Shown here in pieces: positions 18,183-27,101 of a stretch of 61,436 nucleotides of DNA. Below the pieces are notes generated by a model. The model was not told the DNA's origin and did no database searches. It saw nothing but the letters and a program-made list of their open reading frames with translations. The DNA is from an uncultured Dorea sp. Lineage in GTDB: Bacteria; Bacillota; Clostridia; Lachnospirales; Lachnospiraceae. A program made the position numbers and the translations under genes. The stretch spans positions 1 through 61,436 of the forward strand of contig CAJTQA010000014.1 of NCBI GenBank assembly GCA_910578455.1, read 5' to 3'. Positions within the stretch are counted from its first letter, which is position 1. Every line of letters begins with the position of its first letter.

Positions 18183-19691
18183 ATGAGCGAAGAGTATGTA
18201 TTGCAATTACAGCATATAAGAAAAGAATACCCGGGTGTTGTTGCGTTGAAAGATGTTACGCTTGAATTAAAAAAGGGTGAGATCCTGGCATTGATCGGAG
18301 AGAATGGCGCAGGCAAATCTACCCTGATCAAATGCTGTTCCGGAGCAGTTATCCCGACTTCAGGAAAAATTGTTGTGAACGGAAAAGAATTTACAAGCAT
18401 GACACCTCAGCTCGCGGCAGAGAATGGAATTGCGATTATCTATCAGGAATTTAATAACGTAAAGGAATTATCGGCAGCAGAGAACTTATTTTTAGGACGT
18501 CCGATCCGAAAGGGCATAGTCGTAGATAAGGCTGCCATGGAAAAAGAGGCGGTGAAAGCCTTTGACCGGCTGCACATCAAGATCGATCCGAAGACACTGA
18601 TGAAGAACCTGACGGTGGGATACCAGCAGATGGTGGAGATTGCCAAGGCAATCCAGCAGAACGCGCAGATACTGATCATGGATGAGCCGTCGGCTCCTCT
18701 TACAAGCGCGGAAGTAGAAAGCATGTTCGAAGTGGTGGAGCAGCTCAGAGACGAAGGGATCTCGATCATCTATATCTCCCACAGGCTGGAAGAGCTCTAC
18801 CGCCTGTCTGACCGGATCTTAGTCATGCGCGACGGAGAGTATGTGAAGACGCTTATCACAAAAGAAAGCCATACACAGGAGCTTATCCAGCTTATGGTAG
18901 GGCGCGAGCTTACGGAGACATACCCGCCGAGAGGAGACTGCGTCAAGGAAGACGATGTTGTCCTGGAACTAAAGGATGTCACAGGGAACGGGGATAAGAA
19001 TATATCCCTGAAAGTCCGCAGAGGTGAGATCCTTGGTCTGGGGGGGCTTGTAGGAGCCGGACGTACAGAGCTTGCACAGCTCATCTTCGGGGCTGCGAAA
19101 AAAGACTCCGGACAGATCATATTCAAAGGAAAAGAAATCAATCCAAAGAGCCCGAGAGAGGCGATAGACTTAGGGCTGGCGCTGGTACCGGAGGATCGGA
19201 AACGCCACGGCGCGATGCTTGGCGTATCCATCAAGAACAATATCAATATGCCCATCTATGAGAGGAATTCTACGCTGAGTGTCATTAATTCTAAGAAGGA
19301 AAGAGAGATTGCCGAAAAGTACCAGAAGAATATGGCGATCAAGACACCGTCTCTCAACCAGCTTGTTAAGAACTTAAGCGGCGGCAATCAGCAGAAGGTA
19401 ATCCTTGGAAGATGGCTTGCGGCTGATTCGGAGCTGATTATTTTTGACGAACCTACGCGCGGTATCGATGTAGGCGCAAAATATGAGATATACAAATTAA
19501 TGAATGACTTAGTAGAAAAAGAAGGAAAGGCAATCCTGATGATTTCTTCCGAGATGGAAGAACTGATGGGCATGTCTGACCGGATCATTGTACTGGCAGA
19601 AGGTGACATGACCGGGGAACTCAGCAAAGAAGAGTTCAGCCAGGAGAGGATTATGGCGTTTGCATCAGCAGCCAATGTTGAGGAGGTCTAA
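18183..19691 (+). CDS. Sugar ABC transporter ATP-binding protein (RbsA/MglA type)
   Basis: This 502-aa protein has two ABC domains in tandem, as usual for CUT2 importers. The first has a full Walker A (GENGAGKST near 37-45) and Walker B (ILIMDEPSAPL). The second has a degenerate Walker A (GLVGAGRTEL) but a good signature (LSGGNQQKV) and Walker B (LIIFDEPTRG). It couples ATP hydrolysis to uptake of the sugar bound by the 17076 lipoprotein. Its stop is six bases before the permease start. Confidence 0.94.
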   Translation: MSEEYVLQLQHIRKEYPGVVALKDVTLELKKGEILALIGENGAGKSTLIKCCSGAVIPTSGKIVVNGKEFTSMTPQLAAENGIAIIYQEFNNVKELSAAENLFLGRPIRKGIVVDKAAMEKEAVKAFDRLHIKIDPKTLMKNLTVGYQQMVEIAKAIQQNAQILIMDEPSAPLTSAEVESMFEVVEQLRDEGISIIYISHRLEELYRLSDRILVMRDGEYVKTLITKESHTQELIQLMVGRELTETYPPRGDCVKEDDVVLELKDVTGNGDKNISLKVRRGEILGLGGLVGAGRTELAQLIFGAAKKDSGQIIFKGKEINPKSPREAIDLGLALVPEDRKRHGAMLGVSIKNNINMPIYERNSTLSVINSKKEREIAEKYQKNMAIKTPSLNQLVKNLSGGNQQKVILGRWLAADSELIIFDEPTRGIDVGAKYEIYKLMNDLVEKEGKAILMISSEMEELMGMSDRIIVLAEGDMTGELSKEEFSQERIMAFASAANVEEV

Positions 19692-19697
19692 GGTGAT

Positions 19698-20651
19698 ATG
19701 AAAGAGAATAAAGTTGTAAATCAAATAAAAGATAAGGCGATCTGGGTCGTGCTTGTGGTGCTGGTCATTGTCTTCACGGCTGCAAATCCCAGGTTTATCA
19801 ACCCCAATAACCTGCTTACGCTGCTGCGGCAGGTATCCATGTACGGTATCGCATCCATCGGTATGACGTTTGTCATCCTGCTTGGCGACATCGACCTTTC
19901 GATCGGTACGATCATTTCCTTTGTGAATATTATCTGTGCACATATGATGGTAAATATGGGAATCAACCCGGTGGTTGCAGTGGTGATATCCATCGCTGCG
20001 GCGACGTTGATCGGAACGCTCAACGGTTTCATGGTATCGTCGGTGGGCATCCCTGCAATCATCGCCACTTATGCAACGCAGACAGCGTTCTATGGACTGG
20101 CGCTTATCATCTGCGGCGGCATGCCGATCAGCGGGCTGCCGAAGGGATTTGAAATGCTTGGCCAGGGTTACATATGGATTATCCCGATTCCGGTAATTAT
20201 TATGATCATCTGTTTTGCAATCGGTTCCTTTATCCTGAACAAGACCTATTTCGGCCGTTACTTCTACGCGGTAGGCGGCAATGTGGAGGCTGCCAAGCTT
20301 TCCGGTATCCGTGTAGGGAGAATTAAATACCTTGTATTTGCAATCTCGGGATTTTTTGCAGGACTTGCGGGTATCGTAATGCTGTCCCGTACCGCATCCG
20401 GTAACGCATCAAACGGTGCAGACGGATTCGAGTTCGAGGTTATTACCTGCGTAGTTTTGGGCGGCGTGTCCATCACGGGCGGACTTGGAAAGATGTCGGG
20501 CGTTGTAGCCGGTACCTTTATCATCGGCGCGCTGAAAAACGGCATGGTGCTTATGAATGTCAACTCCTATGTGCAGAAGATTGTCATGGGTGTCGTACTT
20601 GCCCTTGCAGTTGGATTTGACTGTCTGCAGAATAAAAAGCAGCAGAACTAG
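19698..20651 (+). CDS. Sugar ABC transporter permease (RbsC type)
   Basis: This 317-aa BPD_transp_2 permease has about eight to ten membrane spans and the conserved GDIDLSIGTIISF and GGVSITGGLGKMSG motifs of ribose-type permeases. It is a homodimeric channel of the CUT2 importer. A terminator follows, closing the SDR-binding protein-ATPase-permease unit. Confidence 0.94.
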   Translation: MKENKVVNQIKDKAIWVVLVVLVIVFTAANPRFINPNNLLTLLRQVSMYGIASIGMTFVILLGDIDLSIGTIISFVNIICAHMMVNMGINPVVAVVISIAAATLIGTLNGFMVSSVGIPAIIATYATQTAFYGLALIICGGMPISGLPKGFEMLGQGYIWIIPIPVIIMIICFAIGSFILNKTYFGRYFYAVGGNVEAAKLSGIRVGRIKYLVFAISGFFAGLAGIVMLSRTASGNASNGADGFEFEVITCVVLGGVSITGGLGKMSGVVAGTFIIGALKNGMVLMNVNSYVQKIVMGVVLALAVGFDCLQNKKQQN

Positions 20652-20672
20652 TATTTTAAGTGAGGAATTTAT

Positions 20673-20707
20673 AATCCCGGCAAATGTCATGTTTGCCGGG
20701 ATTTTTT
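20673..20707 (+). terminator. Rho-independent terminator after the RbsC-type gene
   Basis: A perfect 12-bp stem (AATCCCGGCAAA with TTTGCCGGGATT) is followed by a T run. Confidence 0.92.
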
Positions 20708-20717
20708 CGTAAAGATG

Positions 20718-20746
20718 TTGCTTTGTGTGGTATTGGGGATTATAAT
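20718..20746 (+). promoter_or_regulatory. Promoter of the second ROK regulator
   Basis: TTGCTT (20718-20723) and a perfect TATAAT (20741-20746) have a 17-base spacer. The downstream CATTTTATGAG may be a partial copy of the TTTATAAAA elements, which would suggest autoregulation. Confidence 0.65.
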
Positions 20747-20781
20747 AATAATACAAACATTTTATGAGTGGGTAATAAAAG

Positions 20782-21918
20782 ATGCGGACAGGAAAATTAA
20801 GCGTAAACGAGATTAAAATAAAAAACAGACAGATGATTTATCAGCATATCCGCGCTCACGGGCCAGTGTCAAAGCAGGATATCGTTGTTGCACTACAGTT
20901 AAGCCTTCCGACAGTTACACAGAATCTGGAATATCTGAAAGAACATGGCCTGATTGATGATTCGCAGCAGATTAAAAATACCGGCGGCCGCAATGCCACG
21001 GCGTATACTTATATAAAAGATGCAAAGCAGGCGATGGGAGTATATATATCGGCCCATCATATGAATGTGGTGGCCCTTGACCTTGCCGGCGGCGTTCTCG
21101 GGCAGATGAGGCGGAGGGTGAAGTTTAACCTGGATGACGACGCTTACCTGAAAGAGATGGGCGAGGCGGTAGAGAAAGTGAAAGAAGAGGCCGGGATAAC
21201 GGATGAAGGGCTCCTGGGCGTGGGCATCTCGGTTCCCGGATTGGTGTCAGGCGACGGGTCGCGCGTAGTGTATGGAAAGACGCTTGATTTTACCGGCAAG
21301 ACTAAGGAGGAAATCGCAAAGTATATACCGTATAAGATCCGGCTTTTTCATGATTCCCATGCCGCGGGTCGCATCGTGGCGTGGCATGATGATAAAGTCC
21401 AGGTGGCTTTTTACATCAGCTTAAGCAACAGTATCGGCGGGGCCATCATTATGAACAACAAATTGTTCGGCGGCGTTGAATACAAAGGCGGCGAGCTTGG
21501 GCATATGACGATTGTTCCGGAGGGCGGGGAGAAGTGCTACTGCGGAAAGTACGGCTGTCTCGATACGGTGTGCAAGACGGAAAAGCTTGACTGGTATACG
21601 GACGGCAACCTGGAAGAATACTTCCAGAAACTAAAAGACGGCGACGATACGGCCGTGAAACTCTGGGATGAGTATCTTGAGAATCTGTCCACGGCGATTC
21701 ATAATATGAGGATGATTTTTGCCGTAGACGTGATTTTGGGGGGCTATGTAGGGAAATATATCGGTGAATATATGGATGAGCTGAGAAAAAGAGTTGACGC
21801 GAAGAATCCGTTTGGAGACAAAGCGGAAGATTATCTGTATATGTCTGAATATGAAGGAGAAGAATGTTCCGCCGGAGCTGCGATATTTTTTGTCGAAGAA
21901 TTTATGGACGGAATTTAG
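20782..21918 (+). CDS. ROK-family transcriptional repressor
   Basis: This 378-aa protein has an N-terminal winged helix (SKQDIVVALQLSLPTVTQNLEYLKEHGLI) and a ROK domain with GHM and the zinc motif CYCGKYGCLD. It is a paralogue of the ROK protein at 12306. It lies between the transporter operon and the kinase/dehydrogenase operon. Both of those, and the epimerase gene, carry TTTATAAAA elements near their promoters, so it is the likely local repressor. Its inducer would be the transported sugar or a phosphate of it. The ribosome binding site is weak, which suits a low-level regulator. Confidence 0.88.
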   Translation: MRTGKLSVNEIKIKNRQMIYQHIRAHGPVSKQDIVVALQLSLPTVTQNLEYLKEHGLIDDSQQIKNTGGRNATAYTYIKDAKQAMGVYISAHHMNVVALDLAGGVLGQMRRRVKFNLDDDAYLKEMGEAVEKVKEEAGITDEGLLGVGISVPGLVSGDGSRVVYGKTLDFTGKTKEEIAKYIPYKIRLFHDSHAAGRIVAWHDDKVQVAFYISLSNSIGGAIIMNNKLFGGVEYKGGELGHMTIVPEGGEKCYCGKYGCLDTVCKTEKLDWYTDGNLEEYFQKLKDGDDTAVKLWDEYLENLSTAIHNMRMIFAVDVILGGYVGKYIGEYMDELRKRVDAKNPFGDKAEDYLYMSEYEGEECSAGAAIFFVEEFMDGI

Positions 21919-21934
21919 ATAAAGTCAGTTATTG

Positions 21935-22032
21935 TGCAATATAGCTAAAAACGGGAAACATAATTTTGGGATTCTGTAAATTGACAGAATCCCTTTTTAG
22001 CTGTATTATATAAATAGCTTTTATAAAATGTG
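21935..22032 (+). promoter_or_regulatory. Kinase-operon control region: shared motif, terminator-promoter overlap, operator
   Basis: TGCAATATAGCTAAAAACG (21935-21953) repeats the motif found before the SDR gene. A hairpin (GGGATTCTGT with ACAGAATCCC, about 21968-21990, then TTTTT) ends the ROK transcript. Its right arm carries TTGACA (21981-21986), which with TATTAT (22004-22009) forms a 17-base-spaced promoter. TTTTATAAAA follows near 22020-22030. Confidence 0.75.
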
Positions 22033-22067
22033 TTTAAAGAATGAAAAATCAAGTCAGGAGGATGAAG

Positions 22068-23600
22068 ATGAATTATCTTTTAGGAACAGACATTGGAACG
22101 TCGGGAACTAAGACAATTATGATGGATACGAACGGAAAGCTGATTTCCCAGGATCTCCAGGAATATGACGTGCTGACGCCAAAGCCGCTCTATGCAGAGC
22201 AGTGGCCGGACGTGTGGTATGAGGCGACGAAAGATTCTATCCGCAACTGCGTAGCCAAGGCGGCGGAGGAAGGAGTTGCCAAAGAGGATATCAAAGGTAT
22301 CGCCATCAGCGGCCTGTACGGGGGCTCCGGCATTCCGCTGGATGGAGAGATGAACCCGGTCCGCCCGTGCATGATCTGGATGGACAGGAGAGCGGACGAG
22401 GAGACAAAGTGGGTGCTTGACAATATCGGGGAGGAGAAACTTCTTGAGATTACCCACAATGGCGCGGACCCGTATTATGGTTATACGAAGATTCTGTGGA
22501 TGAAGAATCATGAGCCTGAGAACTGGGCAAAGACAAAGCTTTTCCTTCCTCCGAATGATTATGTGATATACAGATTGACAGGCGAGGTTGCAATCGATTA
22601 TTCTTCCGCGGGGAATATCGGCGGCATCTTCGATATGAACAAGCGCGAATGGTCAAAAGAACTGCTTGACGCGATGGGGATCCCCATGTCTATGATGCCT
22701 CGGAGAATCGTAGAGTCTACCGACATCGTCGGAGGGATGACAGAAGAAAGCGCAAAGGATTTAGGGCTCTGGGAAGGACTTCCGGTCATTGCCAGCGGGA
22801 TTGACTGCGGGGCTGCGAATATCGGGCTTGGCGTCTTTGAGTCCGGAGTGTATGCTGCGGCGATTGGAACTTCCATGTGCGGAGCGCTGATTTCCGATAA
22901 GCCGGTGAACGGCAAGGGTTTGATCGTATGGCCGTATCTGTATGATGCAAAAAATCTTTCTTATTATTTTGCGGGCGGCAATACGGCGGGAGCGATTGTA
23001 AAGTGGTTCAGGAATACTTTGTGCCAGTGGGAGATCGAACAGCAGAAAAATGGCGGGCCCAGCATGTACGACGTGCTTAACGGACAGGCCGGGCAGATCC
23101 CGGCGGGAAGTGAGGGGCTTGTGGTGCTCCCGTATTTCATGGGGGAGAGAAGTCCGGTATGGGATTCTGACGCAAAAGGAACGATTGTAGGACTTTCCCT
23201 GGCCCACACGAAAGGGCATCTTTACCGGGCGTTTCTTGAGGCGGTTGCTTACTGCCTGCGGGATGCGATGGAGGCCACGGGAGAAGACCTGGGAGAATAT
23301 ATACTGATCGCCGGGGGCGTCACAAAGTCAAAGGTATGGAGGCAGATATTTGCGGACGTGACAGGCTATCCGGTTGTGTGCCCTATCTACGATGTGGAGG
23401 CCAACATGGGAGATGTGATGCTGGCAGGCATCGGAACGGGGATTCTGACTTATGAAGAGGTAAAAAAATGGCAGGTACTTGACGATAAGATCATGCCGGA
23501 TGAAGAGAACCATAAGAAATATAACGAATACTTCCGTCTTTATAAGAGCATTTACAATCATCTGAAGGACGATATGAAGGATTTGACAAAAGCCCGTTAA
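22068..23600 (+). CDS. FGGY-family sugar (ketose/polyol) kinase
   Basis: This 510-aa two-domain ATP-dependent kinase has the phosphate loop GTDIGTSGTKT at the N-terminus, a candidate catalytic Asp in SGIDCGAANIG, and a C-terminal signature around GGVTKSKVWRQIFADVTGYPV. I start at ATG 22068, six bases after AGGAGG, rather than at 22041. It is transcribed with the UxuB/mannitol-type dehydrogenase 46 bases downstream. Context suggests a ketohexose or polyol substrate. Family members act on xylulose, ribulose, fuculose, glycerol and others, so the substrate is open. Confidence 0.88.
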   Translation: MNYLLGTDIGTSGTKTIMMDTNGKLISQDLQEYDVLTPKPLYAEQWPDVWYEATKDSIRNCVAKAAEEGVAKEDIKGIAISGLYGGSGIPLDGEMNPVRPCMIWMDRRADEETKWVLDNIGEEKLLEITHNGADPYYGYTKILWMKNHEPENWAKTKLFLPPNDYVIYRLTGEVAIDYSSAGNIGGIFDMNKREWSKELLDAMGIPMSMMPRRIVESTDIVGGMTEESAKDLGLWEGLPVIASGIDCGAANIGLGVFESGVYAAAIGTSMCGALISDKPVNGKGLIVWPYLYDAKNLSYYFAGGNTAGAIVKWFRNTLCQWEIEQQKNGGPSMYDVLNGQAGQIPAGSEGLVVLPYFMGERSPVWDSDAKGTIVGLSLAHTKGHLYRAFLEAVAYCLRDAMEATGEDLGEYILIAGGVTKSKVWRQIFADVTGYPVVCPIYDVEANMGDVMLAGIGTGILTYEEVKKWQVLDDKIMPDEENHKKYNEYFRLYKSIYNHLKDDMKDLTKAR

Positions 23601-23646
23601 TTATTCGGGAGCCTGGAAACCATAGATGATATAAAGGAGACAGATT

Positions 23647-25257
23647 ATGAAGTTGACAATTAGCGGATTAAAGGAACGCGGAGATTGGGAAAGCGTAGGT
23701 ATCAAGCTCCCGGCTTATGATGTGGAGGCCGCGGCGGAGGCGGCAAAGAAGAATCCGAGATGGGTTCATTTTGGAATCGGCAATATCTTTCGTATCTTCC
23801 TTGGGGGGATTGCAGACACATTGCTGGAAAAAGGGGAGATGGATGCGGGGATTACCTGCGTGGAAACTTTTGACTATGATGTGGTGGATAAAATCTATGA
23901 CCCGTATGACAATCTGGCGCTGAGCGTTATTTTGAACGGAGACGGGACGCAGGAGAAAAAAGTACTCGGCTCGCTTGCGGAGGCGCTGAAGGCACAGAGC
24001 AGCGACGCGGCGGCATGGCAGCGGCTGAAAGAGATATTTTCCGCGGAGAGCCTTCAGATGGTGTCGTTTACCATTACAGAAAAGGGATATGCTTTAAAGA
24101 AGGCAGACGGGGCATTTTTTGAATATGTAGAAAAAGATATTGAAAACGGGCCTGAGAAAGCGACGGGGGCTATGGCGATCGTCACGGCGATGCTTTTAGA
24201 GCGCTATCACAAGAACAAAGCGCCGCTTGCATTGGTATCTATGGACAACTGCTCCCAGAATGGGAAACTGCTGGGCGAGTCTGTGCTGACGATGGCCAGG
24301 GAGTGGAATAAGAGAGGCTTTGCGGAGGACGGCTTTGTCTCTTATGTAAGCGACAGCGCAAAGATTTCTTACCCGTGGACAATGATTGATAAGATCACCC
24401 CAAGGCCAGGCGAAAAGCTGGCGGACGCTCTCGAGGCGGCGGGCGTGGAGAATATGCAGCCCGTGGTTACGTCTAAGAGGACATACATCGCCCCGTTTGT
24501 CAATGCGGAAGGGCCGCAGTACCTGGTCATCGAAGATGATTTCCCCAACGGGCGTCCGGCTCTGGAAAAAGCGGGAGTATATATGACGGACCGGGATACG
24601 GTCAATAAGTCGGAGAGGATGAAAGTGACCGTGTGCCTGAATCCGATCCATACGGCGCTCGGCCCTTATGGATGCGTGCTGGGATACGACCTCTTTTCGG
24701 ATGAGATGAAAGATCCGGATATGTTAAAGCTGGGAAATCTTGTGGGCTACGGAGAGGGGATGGAAGTAGTTCCGGACCCGGTTATACTTTCCCCGAAGAA
24801 GTTCCTTGACGAGCTTATGCAGGAGAGATTCCCGAACCCGTATCTTGGGGACACGTGTCTCAGGCTTTGTACGGACTCTTCCCAGGGGTTGGGAGTGCGG
24901 TTCGGCGTTACGGTGAAAGCTTATATGGAAAAGTACGGAGACGCAAAGAAGCTGGTAGGCATTCCGCTGGCGATCGCCGGGTGGCTCCGGTATATCCTCG
25001 GGGTTGATGACAAAGGAGGAACGTACGAGCTTGCGCCGGATCCGATGGCAAAAGAGATGCGGGAAAGACTTGCTGATATTGTGATCGGAGATCCTTCAAG
25101 CCTTACGGACCAGTTAAGATGGTTCCTTTCCAATGAAAACGTATTTTTTGTGAATCTTTATGATGCAGGAATTGGAGAATTGATTGAAGAAATATTCAGG
25201 GAAGAGATCAAAGGGCCGGGGGCTGTTCGGGCGACGGTGCAAAAATATCTTTCATAA
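23647..25257 (+). CDS. Polyol-specific long-chain dehydrogenase (mannitol dehydrogenase/fructuronate reductase family)
   Basis: This 536-aa member of the mannitol dehydrogenase family has an N-terminal Rossmann region (WVHFGIGNIFR near 39-49) and a C-terminal catalytic domain. The active-site Lys-Asn-His appears as Lys326, Asn332 and His335 (MKVTVCLNPIHTALG). The CLNP.HTA form resembles UxuB-like fructuronate reductases more than sorbitol or mannitol 2-dehydrogenases. It would interconvert a 2-ketose or keto-acid and the polyol or aldonate with NADH. A ribosome binding site (AAGGAG) precedes ATG 23647. A terminator follows. Confidence 0.85.
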   Translation: MKLTISGLKERGDWESVGIKLPAYDVEAAAEAAKKNPRWVHFGIGNIFRIFLGGIADTLLEKGEMDAGITCVETFDYDVVDKIYDPYDNLALSVILNGDGTQEKKVLGSLAEALKAQSSDAAAWQRLKEIFSAESLQMVSFTITEKGYALKKADGAFFEYVEKDIENGPEKATGAMAIVTAMLLERYHKNKAPLALVSMDNCSQNGKLLGESVLTMAREWNKRGFAEDGFVSYVSDSAKISYPWTMIDKITPRPGEKLADALEAAGVENMQPVVTSKRTYIAPFVNAEGPQYLVIEDDFPNGRPALEKAGVYMTDRDTVNKSERMKVTVCLNPIHTALGPYGCVLGYDLFSDEMKDPDMLKLGNLVGYGEGMEVVPDPVILSPKKFLDELMQERFPNPYLGDTCLRLCTDSSQGLGVRFGVTVKAYMEKYGDAKKLVGIPLAIAGWLRYILGVDDKGGTYELAPDPMAKEMRERLADIVIGDPSSLTDQLRWFLSNENVFFVNLYDAGIGELIEEIFREEIKGPGAVRATVQKYLS

Positions 25258-25260
25258 AAT

Positions 25261-25302
25261 ACAGGGTGCAGCTTTTACAGGTAAGCTGCACCCTGTTATT
25301 AT
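25261..25302 (+). terminator. Rho-independent terminator
   Basis: A perfect 13-bp stem (CAGGGTGCAGCTT with AAGCTGCACCCTG) is followed by a T-rich tail (TTATTATT). Confidence 0.88.
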
Positions 25303-25344
25303 TACAGAAAAAACGAAAACAACACAAAAACAATAAAATAAAAG

Positions 25345-25430
25345 TTGAATTATACTAATAATAATGGTAATATAGTCTTGAAAACAAAATGAAACAAAGA
25401 AAAACAATGAAAAACAAAGAAAGCAGGAGG
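25345..25430 (+). promoter_or_regulatory. Promoter and A-rich repeats before the DeoR operon
   Basis: TTGAAT (25345-25350) and TAATAT (25368-25373) are 17 bases apart. The leader holds repeated AAACAAAGAAA/AAACAATGAAA units (25384-25425) like the oligo-A/T direct repeats bound by DeoR-family repressors, so autoregulation is likely. Confidence 0.55.
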
Positions 25431-25433
25431 GAT

Positions 25434-26210
25434 ATGATGTTAGCGATAGAGAGGAGGAATGAGATCTTAGAAAAGCTGCAGAGTGAAAAATGCGTTGTTG
25501 TCAGCGAACTCAGCCAGCATTACGGCGTGTCTGAGGAGACGATACGGAGGGATTTGGAAAAACTGGAGAATGACGGGCTTGTAATCAAGACTTATGGAGG
25601 CGCTGTACTGAATGAACACAGCATTTTTGACCTGCCTTTTAATATTCGTAAAAACCAGATGATTGCAGAAAAGCAAAAAATCGCAGAGGCGGTGGACGAA
25701 CTGGTGAGGGATGGGGAGGCGATCATGCTTGATGCCAGCTCAACAGCCGCTTACATCGCCCGGGGGCTGCGGAAAAAGAAAAAGCTCACAGTGATCACGA
25801 ATTCAGTGGAAATTATAATCGAGCTTTTTGACGTGCCGGAGTGGAACGTGATCTCCACCGGAGGGGTGTCAAGGGAAAGGTCATTTGGCCTGGTCGGACC
25901 CCGGACAAATCAGATGATCAATTATTACCATGTGGATAAAGCATTTATTTCCTGCAAAGGACTTACGATGGAGGCAGGGCTTACAGACTCGGACGAGCAG
26001 GACGCGGACAGTAAAAGGGCAATGCTCAGAGCCGCAAACGAGAAGATTCTTGTAGTTGACAGTTCTAAGTTTGGAAAGTCGGCTTTCACGAGAACAACAG
26101 GACTTGACGACATTGATAAGGTAGTGACGGATAAACGGCCGCCCGCGCAGTGGATGAGGGAATTTGAGAGGCTGGGGATCGAATGTATCTATCCTGACAG
26201 AAAAAATTAA
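25434..26210 (+). CDS. DeoR-family transcriptional regulator
   Basis: This 258-aa protein has an N-terminal DeoR helix-turn-helix (VVVSELSQHYGVSEETIRRDLEKLENDGLV) and a C-terminal sugar-phosphate sensor domain (DASSTAAYIARGL, SCKGLTMEAGLTDSD). ATG 25434 or 25437 follows AGGAGGG; the frame extends to 25389 without a site. It heads the aldolase-kinase-dehydrogenase operon and probably represses it until a phosphorylated intermediate appears. Confidence 0.9.
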   Translation: MMLAIERRNEILEKLQSEKCVVVSELSQHYGVSEETIRRDLEKLENDGLVIKTYGGAVLNEHSIFDLPFNIRKNQMIAEKQKIAEAVDELVRDGEAIMLDASSTAAYIARGLRKKKKLTVITNSVEIIIELFDVPEWNVISTGGVSRERSFGLVGPRTNQMINYYHVDKAFISCKGLTMEAGLTDSDEQDADSKRAMLRAANEKILVVDSSKFGKSAFTRTTGLDDIDKVVTDKRPPAQWMREFERLGIECIYPDRKN

Positions 26211-26233
26211 AATATATTAGAGGAGGTATCATT

Positions 26234-27085
26234 ATGCCATTAGTTACATCAACAAAAATGTTAAAGGACGCACAGAAAGGAAACTATGCAGTCGGAGCAT
26301 TCAATGCGGAGAATATGGAGATGGTAAAAGCCATTATCCAGGCTGCGGAGGAATTAAAAGCCCCTGTTATGATTCAGACGACTCCGTCTACGATTAAGTA
26401 CGGAACGCTGGAGACATATGTTGCGATGGTATCCGCAGAGGCAGAGAAGGCAGCGGTTCCGGTATGCCTGCACCTTGACCATGGCAATAGCTTTGAGCTG
26501 GCGGTTCAGGCAATGAAAGCCGGATATACGTCTGTTATGATTGACGGCTCTCACGAGGACTTTGAGGGGAATATAGCTGTGACCAAAAAGGTGGCGGATG
26601 TGGCTAATGCCCTGGGAATCCCGGTAGAGGCAGAGCTTGGAAAGGTGGGAGGCAAAGAGGATGACCTGGAGGCTGACGCTGACACGAACACGGACCCGGA
26701 GGAGGCGAAGGAATTTGTGGAGAGGACGGGCGTCAATTCTCTTGCAGTTGCCATTGGTACAGCACACGGCTTTTATCACGGCACGCCGGTTCTTGATAAA
26801 GAGCGGGTATCTGAAGTGAAGAAACTGGTATCAGTTCCGTTAGTTCTTCACGGGGCATCCGGACTGAGCGAGGAGGATGTAAGAGAGTGCGTGGAAAGAG
26901 GAATGTGCAAGGTGAATTTTGCAACGGAGCTTCGTGCGGCATATACAGATGCATGCAAAAAGCTGCTTGACGAGAAACCGGAAACATTCGACCCGAAGAA
27001 ATTAGGCGTTGTGGGGATTGAGGCAGTTAAGGAAATCGTTAAGAGCCGTATGGTCATGTGCGGATGTGACGGAAAGGCAGAGTGA
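26234..27085 (+). CDS. Class II ketose-bisphosphate aldolase (GatY/KbaY-like)
   Basis: This 283-aa zinc aldolase cleaves a ketose (bis)phosphate to DHAP and an aldehyde. It shows HLDHG, EAELGKVGGKEDD, AIGTAHG and VLHGASGLS, which match tagatose-bisphosphate aldolase GatY more closely than fructose-bisphosphate aldolase, from memory of the families. It ends MCGCDGKA, also GatY-like. AGGAGG precedes ATG 26234. It lies between the DeoR gene and an FGGY kinase, so it probably cleaves the product made by that kinase or by the dehydrogenase. Confidence 0.88.
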   Translation: MPLVTSTKMLKDAQKGNYAVGAFNAENMEMVKAIIQAAEELKAPVMIQTTPSTIKYGTLETYVAMVSAEAEKAAVPVCLHLDHGNSFELAVQAMKAGYTSVMIDGSHEDFEGNIAVTKKVADVANALGIPVEAELGKVGGKEDDLEADADTNTDPEEAKEFVERTGVNSLAVAIGTAHGFYHGTPVLDKERVSEVKKLVSVPLVLHGASGLSEEDVRECVERGMCKVNFATELRAAYTDACKKLLDEKPETFDPKKLGVVGIEAVKEIVKSRMVMCGCDGKAE

Positions 27086-27101
27086 TCGACTGGAGGTTTT
27101 G

